Both the position numbers and the translations under genes were made by a program. A stretch of 10,111 nt of DNA from Candidatus Bathyarchaeota archaeon (GTDB lineage: Archaea > Thermoproteota > Bathyarchaeia > TCS64): positions 1 to 10,111 of the forward strand of contig DAOVCM010000017.1 in NCBI GenBank assembly GCA_030670015.1, read 5' to 3'. The notes beneath the pieces were generated by a model. The model searched no databases and was not told where the DNA came from. It saw nothing but the letters and a program-made list of their open reading frames with translations. Shown piece after piece: positions 5,989 to 10,111 of the stretch (positions are counted from its first letter, which is position 1; every line of letters begins with the position of its first letter).

Positions 5989-6186
5989 ATGCGAGTAATG
6001 GTGGAGAAGGGCTTGAGAGAGCAGGACGTCGAAGATAAAAGGAGTGAACTGGAAAACTTTGGTCTTCACTTTTGCAAGCGCTTCAAGAACCTGGTTAAGT
6101 TCAACCCAGAGTTCTGTGGGAAGTGCCCGTTCAACGGCCTTAGTCGTCCGCAGACCAGCGCAGCCCACTCCGAAACTTGTTTTTAA
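5989..6186 (+). CDS. Small cysteine-containing hypothetical protein between priL and priS
   Basis: 65 residues, not recognised. The N-terminal half is charged and probably helical (KGLREQDVEDKRSELENFG). The middle carries C29 and a CGKC pair (C43, C46) in the context FNPEFCGKCPFNGLSR; a further C64 is next to the C-terminus. A metal-binding fold is possible but unproven. The ATG at 5989 has a purine-rich GAGGGG site (5978-5983) five bases upstream. The frame is GC-rich in third positions, like its neighbours, which supports real coding. Its TAA (6184-6186) lies within the presumed TATA box of priS. It could be a primase-associated accessory protein, but only the position suggests that. Confidence 0.5.
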   Translation: MRVMVEKGLREQDVEDKRSELENFGLHFCKRFKNLVKFNPEFCGKCPFNGLSRPQTSAAHSETCF

Positions 6187-6187
6187 T
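6179..6187 (+). promoter_or_regulatory. TATA box of the priS operon
   Basis: gtttttaat overlaps the stop of the preceding small gene. Its centre is about 33 bases before the priS ATG at 6217, so the transcript would begin about 3-7 bases before that ATG. This fits a leaderless or nearly leaderless mRNA and explains why no ribosome site is seen there. Confidence 0.5.
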
Positions 6188-6216
6188 GGTTCGCGAGAGT
6201 ATTCTGTGAAGATCCC

Positions 6217-7455
6217 ATGGTGGAGCAGGACTGGGGCAGCGTTCAATTTGTAGCCGAACAGTTCAGGCGATACTACGCGCTCAACGTCAGCTCGGTGGAG
6301 GCGCCCTCTGAGATAAGGCAGAGGGAGTTTGGATTCTTATCTTTCGAGGATAGGGGTATGTTCCGCCACAAAGGATTTGATGACGCTCAGCATCTCAGAC
6401 ACTATCTTGTGGATTACGCCCCTTCCCATACCTACTATAGCTCAGCTTACTATGAGGCTCCTGAGGCGGCGATGGAGTTTAAGGGTTGGCAAGGAGCTGA
6501 TCTTGTGTTTGACATAGATGCCGACCACTTCAGTATTCCATGCCAGGAAGATCATGACAGGTGGAGGTGTAGGACATGCGGGGAAGAGGGTACGGGGCAC
6601 CCTCCAGAAAGCTGCCCTGGCTGCGGGAAAGCTGCCTTTATCGAGGAGAACTGGCTGTGCCCGCAATGTCTAGAGGCTGCAAAATATGAGGCTCAGAAGC
6701 TCCTTGACATCCTCATCCAAGACTTCGGGTTCACGCCCTCAAGGGAGCTCACCGTCAACTTCTCAGGTAATAGGGGGTATCATGTCCACGTCAGGAGTGC
6801 CTCTGTCAAGAAGCTGAACCAGTTAGCCCGCAGGGAGATAGTTGATTACATCATGGGGACAGGTATCAATGCTGAGTTTCAAGGGTTCAACCAAGGTTTG
6901 AGGGGGGGGAGGTACATCTCATTACAGGAGGGGTGGAGAGGTAGATCTGTCAGGGCTCTGTACGATTTTATCGCCGACGCTTCGCCCGAGGTTGTAGAAG
7001 ATCTAGGGCTTGGCAAAGCTGCGGCGCGGAAACTCTTGAAGAACAGGGAGACAATCCTCGGGTTGCTCATGGAACGTCGCCCCAGAAACGTCGTTAAATA
7101 CGTTGATCTCAAATCCATAGGTATGCTTATGGAGGTTGCTGTCCAAGAGCAGGCAGCAGCCATTGACACGGTTGTTACGACAGATATACACCGACTGATA
7201 CGGCTGCCAAACACCCTTCACGGGAAGAGTGGGTGGCTCACGCAGGAGGTGCCCATTGACGACTTGGCAGACTACGACCCTCTCTCCAGCGCCGTTGCTT
7301 TCACAGGAGGCACCTTGAACATCCACATCAAGAGGGCGCCCGAGATCTTTATCGCCGGCGAGACCTACGGTCCCTTTGAGGACGAGAGGACGGAGCTTCC
7401 CATGGCCCACGCCATGTTCCTCCTATGCAGAAAGGCGGCTAAGGTGGCGTCATGA
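6217..7455 (+). CDS. priS: DNA primase catalytic subunit PriS
   Basis: 412 residues. PriS synthesises primers for replication. The catalytic carboxylates are visible: D99 and D101 in VFDIDADH (97-104), and D323 in TTDIHRLIRLPN. The nucleotide-binding SGNRGYHVHV motif is at 183-192. Between the first two motifs lies a zinc region with seven cysteines: C109, two CxxC pairs at 118/121 and 133/136, and C148/C151. The first and last groups (C109, C148, C151) match the usual archaeal PriS knuckle; the 118-136 pairs look like an added zinc ribbon. ATG 6217 is chosen because the upstream in-frame stop is at 6184-6186 with no other start between. It overlaps the GINS gene by four bases (ATGA). Confidence 0.95.
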   Translation: MVEQDWGSVQFVAEQFRRYYALNVSSVEAPSEIRQREFGFLSFEDRGMFRHKGFDDAQHLRHYLVDYAPSHTYYSSAYYEAPEAAMEFKGWQGADLVFDIDADHFSIPCQEDHDRWRCRTCGEEGTGHPPESCPGCGKAAFIEENWLCPQCLEAAKYEAQKLLDILIQDFGFTPSRELTVNFSGNRGYHVHVRSASVKKLNQLARREIVDYIMGTGINAEFQGFNQGLRGGRYISLQEGWRGRSVRALYDFIADASPEVVEDLGLGKAAARKLLKNRETILGLLMERRPRNVVKYVDLKSIGMLMEVAVQEQAAAIDTVVTTDIHRLIRLPNTLHGKSGWLTQEVPIDDLADYDPLSSAVAFTGGTLNIHIKRAPEIFIAGETYGPFEDERTELPMAHAMFLLCRKAAKVAS

Positions 7456-8018
7456 CAGGGATTTACGAGCAGCTCCTCGATGCCTGGAGAAAGGAGAGGC
7501 ATGGCGCTGACATCCAACCGCTTCCAGAGGGTTTCTTCGCGGAGATGACAAGCTACGTGTCCAAGCTGAGGGAGCAGACTCGGATGCACGAGAAAGGTTC
7601 CTTAAGGGGGAGAATAGCACGGCAGGAGAGGGAAAACGCGGAGAGGATGCTCAGGGAGCTGTCCAGCCTTAGGTTGAGGAAGATCGTGGTAGCCGAGCTG
7701 GACGGAGCCGCTATCATCAGATCCGCCCTTACCCGAGAGGAGAAGACACTCCACACGGACCTCAAGCGCCTGCTCTCGGATCACGAGGACAGAGTGAAAA
7801 GCATATTAGTGGGACGTGTGCCTCAGGTAAAGGCAAGGCCCCTCCCGGGGAAGGGACTCAAGGTGGTCCGTTTCCTCCAGGCGGTTCCCGCGATCATGGG
7901 CATCGACATGAAGACCTACGGCCCCTTCAAGCCTGAGGATGTCGTCTCGATCCCTGCGGAGAACGCTGAAAACCTAATAAGGCGGGGCATCGCAAAGGAA
8001 GTGGAGATTCCAGAATGA
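7452..8018 (+). CDS. Archaeal GINS protein (Gins51/Gins15 type)
   Basis: 188 residues. GINS joins MCM and a Cdc45/RecJ-like protein to form the replicative helicase complex. The order is a helical A domain (about 1-125), a linker around residues 126-136, then a small beta-rich B domain (about 137-186) with YGPFKPEDVVSIPAENAENLI. The B domain at the C-terminus marks the Sld5/Psf1-like (Gins51) class and not Gins23. No second GINS gene is in the window, so a homotetramer is possible. The start overlaps the priS stop as ATGA and the end overlaps eL42 as ATGA, so primase, GINS and ribosomal proteins are translated from one message. Confidence 0.9.
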   Translation: MTGIYEQLLDAWRKERHGADIQPLPEGFFAEMTSYVSKLREQTRMHEKGSLRGRIARQERENAERMLRELSSLRLRKIVVAELDGAAIIRSALTREEKTLHTDLKRLLSDHEDRVKSILVGRVPQVKARPLPGKGLKVVRFLQAVPAIMGIDMKTYGPFKPEDVVSIPAENAENLIRRGIAKEVEIPE

Positions 8019-8290
8019 AATTCCCGAGGTCCATGAGGACCTACTGCCCCCGTTGCAAGACCCACACCGAGCACAGCGTCTCCATCTATAAGGCGGGAAA
8101 GAGGAGGGCTGCGAAGCTTGGTGAGAGGCGCCAGGCTGTCCGGAAGAAGGGGTATGGAGGGCAGAAATTCCCACTACAGCACAATCAGGCAAAGGTGACA
8201 AAAAAGCAATCCCTCAAACTTGAGTGTAAGGAGTGTGGCTACATATTACAGAGGAAGGGAATCAGATTGAAGAAGGCGGAGGTCGTGTAG
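8015..8290 (+). CDS. rpl44e: Large-subunit ribosomal protein eL42 (L44e)
   Basis: 91 residues. A zinc-binding protein of the 50S subunit close to the tRNA exit (E) site. Seen: a basic body with YGGQKFPLQHN (47-57), which holds the conserved GGQ-like loop of this family, and zinc ligands C11, C14, C71 and C74. The ATG overlaps the GINS stop (ATGA), with GGAG at 8003-8006. Length matches homologues. Two bases separate it from eS27. Confidence 0.97.
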   Translation: MKFPRSMRTYCPRCKTHTEHSVSIYKAGKRRAAKLGERRQAVRKKGYGGQKFPLQHNQAKVTKKQSLKLECKECGYILQRKGIRLKKAEVV

Positions 8291-8292
8291 CG

Positions 8293-8490
8293 TTGACTGA
8301 GTGGGAGAACCTTATACCCAGACCTACATCCTGGTTCCTCAGGGTGCGCTGCAGGAGCTGTGAGAGCGAGCAGATCATCTTCAGCCACACAACCCACGTC
8401 ATCAGGTGCAGGACCTGCGAAGAGATCCTGGCAGAACCTACAGGTGGGAAGGCAAAGATCAACGGCATAGTCATAGCCGTTCTGGGGTGA
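8293..8490 (+). CDS. rps27e: Small-subunit ribosomal protein eS27 (S27e)
   Basis: 65 residues from TTG at 8293. A zinc-ribbon protein of the 30S subunit. It has the family's LIPRPTSWFLRVRC start, ligands C20, C23, C39 and C42, and the LAEPTGGKAKI signature (46-56). The frame stays open further upstream, but that would run back through the eL42 end. The TTG gives the standard length and lies 9 bases after GGAGGT (8278-8283). The spacing to the flanking genes is 2 and 5 bases. Confidence 0.95.
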   Translation: MTEWENLIPRPTSWFLRVRCRSCESEQIIFSHTTHVIRCRTCEEILAEPTGGKAKINGIVIAVLG

Positions 8491-8495
8491 CGGAG

Positions 8496-9287
8496 ATGAG
8501 CTTAGGCCGAGCCGAATGGCCTGAGGTCGGAGACCTCGTCGTGGCGACCATCAAGCGAATCGTGGGATATGGCGCCTATGCGTCACTCGACGAGTACAGT
8601 CATAAGGAGGGGCTCCTCCACATTTCAGAGATATCCTCCTCTTGGGTGAGAAACATCCGGAACCACGTGAGGGAGAGGCAGAAGATGGTCCTTCAGGTGT
8701 TACGCGTCGACCCCTCGCGCGAGCAGGTGGACCTATCCCTGAGGCGTGTTTCTAAGGACGAGCGCAGGAAGAAGCTTGAGGATTGGAAGAAGAACCGGAA
8801 GGCTGAGACCCTGCTCAGGAACGCTGTGACCGTCCTCAAGATGAGCGAGGAGGAGGTATTCGCCAAGGCCGGGGTGAAGCTCGTGGAACATTATGGCAGC
8901 CTTTACGCGGGGCTGGAGGCAGCCTCTAAAAAAGGCCTTGAAGCCCTCACCGAGGCAAACGTGCCGAAGAAGATCGCCAGGGTTCTCCATGATATAGCTA
9001 AAGATAAGATAGTTGTGAAGGGCGTTACCATCCACGGCTTCCTTGAGATAACCTCCATGGAACCGAGGGGCGTGGAGGAGATAAAAAATGCACTTTTACA
9101 CACGAAGAAGGTTGCGGCGGAGAACGAGGCCGAGGTCACCCTGTACAGCATGGGTGCCCCCAAGTATAGGATCGAGGTCATGGCTGACGACTATCGAATA
9201 GCCGAGGCAGCCCTTGAGAAGATTTTAGAGTACACTAACGACGCTTGGGCGAAGCATGACGGGAAGGTCTCCTTCTCCCGTGAATAG
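8496..9287 (+). CDS. Translation initiation factor aIF2 subunit alpha
   Basis: 263 residues. With the beta and gamma subunits it forms aIF2, which brings initiator Met-tRNA to the ribosome. Three regions: an N-terminal S1 domain (about 11-83, with KEGLLHISEIS), a middle helical domain (about 88-170), and a C-terminal alpha/beta domain (about 175-255) that docks the gamma subunit. S47 in HISEISSSW lines up with the Ser51 phosphorylated in eukaryotic eIF2-alpha; whether it is modified here is not known. ATG at 8496 is chosen over upstream possibilities because the longer extension (8406-8495) would overlap eS27 and has no family match. GGGGTGA at 8484-8490 acts as the ribosome site. Confidence 0.95.
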   Translation: MSLGRAEWPEVGDLVVATIKRIVGYGAYASLDEYSHKEGLLHISEISSSWVRNIRNHVRERQKMVLQVLRVDPSREQVDLSLRRVSKDERRKKLEDWKKNRKAETLLRNAVTVLKMSEEEVFAKAGVKLVEHYGSLYAGLEAASKKGLEALTEANVPKKIARVLHDIAKDKIVVKGVTIHGFLEITSMEPRGVEEIKNALLHTKKVAAENEAEVTLYSMGAPKYRIEVMADDYRIAEAALEKILEYTNDAWAKHDGKVSFSRE

Positions 9288-9298
9288 GGGGCTAACTC

Positions 9299-9490
9299 TT
9301 GGTATGGCTTCTGAGGTACTGCGTCAAATGCGACAGGTACACCTTACATCAAGATATGTGTCCCTCGTGCGGAGGTTCTGTGAAGACGCCCCATCCAGCT
9401 AAGTTCTCTATGGACGACCGTTACCGGATGTACAGGCTTAAGATGCGGCGTATGGCAAGACAGGCTCAGCAAAAACATGTAACTCCCTGA
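9299..9490 (+). CDS. nop10: H/ACA ribonucleoprotein Nop10
   Basis: 63 residues. Nop10 is the small protein that binds Cbf5 in archaeal H/ACA RNPs, which convert rRNA uridines to pseudouridine. The zinc ribbon ligands are C8, C11, C21 and C24. Next comes the family's TPHPAKFSMDDRY-style stretch, then a basic C-terminal helix. TTG at 9299 is chosen because it gives MVWLLRYC, the usual type of start, seven bases after AGGGGG (9286-9291). It follows aIF2-alpha by 11 bases, as in many archaea. In many genomes a PAC2-family proteasome chaperone gene follows nop10; here it does not. Confidence 0.93.
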   Translation: MVWLLRYCVKCDRYTLHQDMCPSCGGSVKTPHPAKFSMDDRYRMYRLKMRRMARQAQQKHVTP

Positions 9491-9566
9491 TCTCAAGCTA
9501 GAGAGCAAATTATTCGTTTTCTTATGGGTATGTCTACAGCGCTCTGAAGCCTATTTCTACGTCCTG

Positions 9567-9572
9567 TTTTTT
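9567..9572 (+). terminator. T-run, possible terminator of the priS-nop10 operon
   Basis: Six T bases, 77 bases after the nop10 stop and just before the promoter of the next gene. This fits an archaeal intrinsic oligo-T terminator. No hairpin was seen. Confidence 0.35.
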
Positions 9573-9582
9573 AAGGGTAAAG

Positions 9583-9594
9583 ATTTATGTTATA
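9583..9594 (+). promoter_or_regulatory. TATA-box candidate for the 122-residue protein
   Basis: atttatgttata is AT-rich and placed about 35 bases before the TTG at 9625. The predicted start near 9616 would leave little room for the GAGGAG site (9613-9618), so a slightly upstream start may be used. Confidence 0.4.
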
Positions 9595-9624
9595 TCTTGT
9601 TCCTTCAAATGTGAGGAGACAGGA

Positions 9625-9993
9625 TTGGTAAGGAGTAACGTCAGGATCTACGGTCCGCCTTTAATGAAGGCGATTAAGGCACTGGAGGCTATCGCCGTTG
9701 ATATGTCGAAGGCTACTGACCTCAAGTTCAGCCATAAATGCATACCTTATCCCACACGAATGCATGGGAACACTAACAACTGGAACGAGTACCTTCAAAA
9801 TATGAAGAGGACCTATGTTGACTGCTACGAGCCTGTTAAGATTATCAGCGATTCCAGTCAGGTACTTGGTGAGTATGACTTCTTCTTTGAGTGGAGTCAA
9901 AAGCCATCTATGGCTAGGATAAAGGAACTACTAGAGAAGATAGACAAAGCACTTGGAGAGCTTGGCTGCCATTACACGTTGACAACTGATTAA
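9625..9993 (+). CDS. Conserved-looking archaeal protein of unknown function
   Basis: 122 residues; I cannot name the family. It begins VRSNVRIYGPPLMKAIKAL and has cysteines C39, C67 and C115. Two features stand out: a motif FSHKCIPYPTRM (35-46) and an aromatic-acidic stretch EYDFFFEW (83-90). A C-terminal helix (about 96-113) precedes the end LGCHYTLTTD. No signal peptide or membrane segment is visible. TTG at 9625 is supported by GAGGAG (9613-9618) six bases upstream. It sits alone after the priS-nop10 operon with its own promoter and T-run (10010-10015). The regular hydrophobic pattern makes it a real gene. Confidence 0.8.
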   Translation: MVRSNVRIYGPPLMKAIKALEAIAVDMSKATDLKFSHKCIPYPTRMHGNTNNWNEYLQNMKRTYVDCYEPVKIISDSSQVLGEYDFFFEWSQKPSMARIKELLEKIDKALGELGCHYTLTTD

Positions 9994-10009
9994 CGCCCGT
10001 ACGCTCTCA

Positions 10010-10015
10010 TTTTTT
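10010..10015 (+). terminator. T-run after the 122-residue protein gene
   Basis: Six consecutive T bases 17 bases after the stop. This fits an archaeal oligo-T terminator. The same AT stretch (ttttttatgta) could also act as the TATA of a following gene. Confidence 0.4.
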
Positions 10016-10033
10016 ATGTAGGATGCCTGCTTA

Positions 10034-10111
10034 GTGAGAGAGATTGTGCTCTCTATTCTGCGGAACACTGAGAGCTGTAGAGTTGTGCGTGTTAGTGGAC
10101 TACTCCGAGCC
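10034..10111 (+). CDS. Possible 5' end of a gene cut by the window edge
   Basis: From GTG at 10034 the frame stays open for 26 codons to the window end, starting REIVLSILRNTESCRVVRV. It has a helix-like amphipathic start and could be the N-terminus of a small DNA-binding protein, but it is far too short to identify. No strong ribosome site. A 6-base hairpin, agagag (10037-10042) with ctctct (10049-10054), lies inside it. It may not be coding. Confidence 0.25.
   Translation, partial: MREIVLSILRNTESCRVVRVSGLLRA

Larger units (their letters stand above)
9491..9624. other. T-rich spacer after nop10
   Basis: No gene is seen. A short T-rich tract (about 9510-9523) and a six-T run (9567-9572) may end the priS-nop10 transcript. 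The promoter of the next gene lies at the right end of the spacer. Confidence 0.4.

Noticed and set aside
5986..6246. 86-codon minus-strand frame opposite the small inter-primase gene
   Set aside because: The plus frame has the better ribosome site and a Cys motif; the minus frame would run through the priS promoter and start.
8406..8495. N-terminal extension of aIF2-alpha
   Set aside because: It overlaps eS27 and reads as random; the ATG at 8496 gives the normal family start.

Overview
The window is a chromosomal stretch from an archaeon. Nearly every recognisable gene is an archaeal information-processing protein: diphthamide synthase Dph2, exosome subunit Csl4, RNA polymerase subunit Rpo11/RpoL, transcript-cleavage factor TFS, PCNA, both primase subunits, a GINS protein, ribosomal proteins eL42 and eS27, aIF2-alpha and Nop10. 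The gene set, the protein styles and the frequent TTG starts suggest a TACK-type lineage, possibly Bathyarchaeia-like. That placement is inference; no rRNA is present to fix it. There is no sign of phage, transposon, CRISPR or plasmid genes.

Layout: dph2 (3-1004) is followed by a sparse region (1005-2063). This holds several inverted repeats, a weak 75-codon ORF, and a minus-strand NIPSNAP-like/dimeric alpha-beta-barrel gene (1422-1778) that reads well end to end except for one in-frame TAA. Next comes csl4-rpoL (4-nt overlap) and a DUF99 gene. tfs follows with its own TATA box, then pcna. A 215-base gap precedes priL. A small cysteine-containing ORF lies between priL and priS. From priS onward the genes are packed: priS, gins, rpl44e, rps27e, aIF2-alpha and nop10 are separated by -4, -4, +2, +5 and +11 bases and look like one operon. 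After a T-rich spacer comes an unrecognised 122-residue protein, then about 118 bases with a T-run and a possible start of another gene.

How the genes fit together: the core couples replication (sliding clamp, primase, and GINS as part of the helicase complex) with transcription (Rpo11, TFS), RNA decay (Csl4), translation (eL42, eS27, aIF2-alpha), rRNA pseudouridylation (Nop10) and modification of elongation factor 2 (Dph2). This replication-translation linkage is a known archaeal neighbourhood and not a new system. The less ordinary items are the point-interrupted minus-strand gene, the structured RNA-like segments upstream of csl4 and after dph2, the small Cys-rich ORF inside the primase locus, a PriS with an extra Cys-pair module, a DUF99 protein that seems to lack the family's acidic motif, and the unidentified protein at the right end. 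I found no convincing undescribed multi-gene system.
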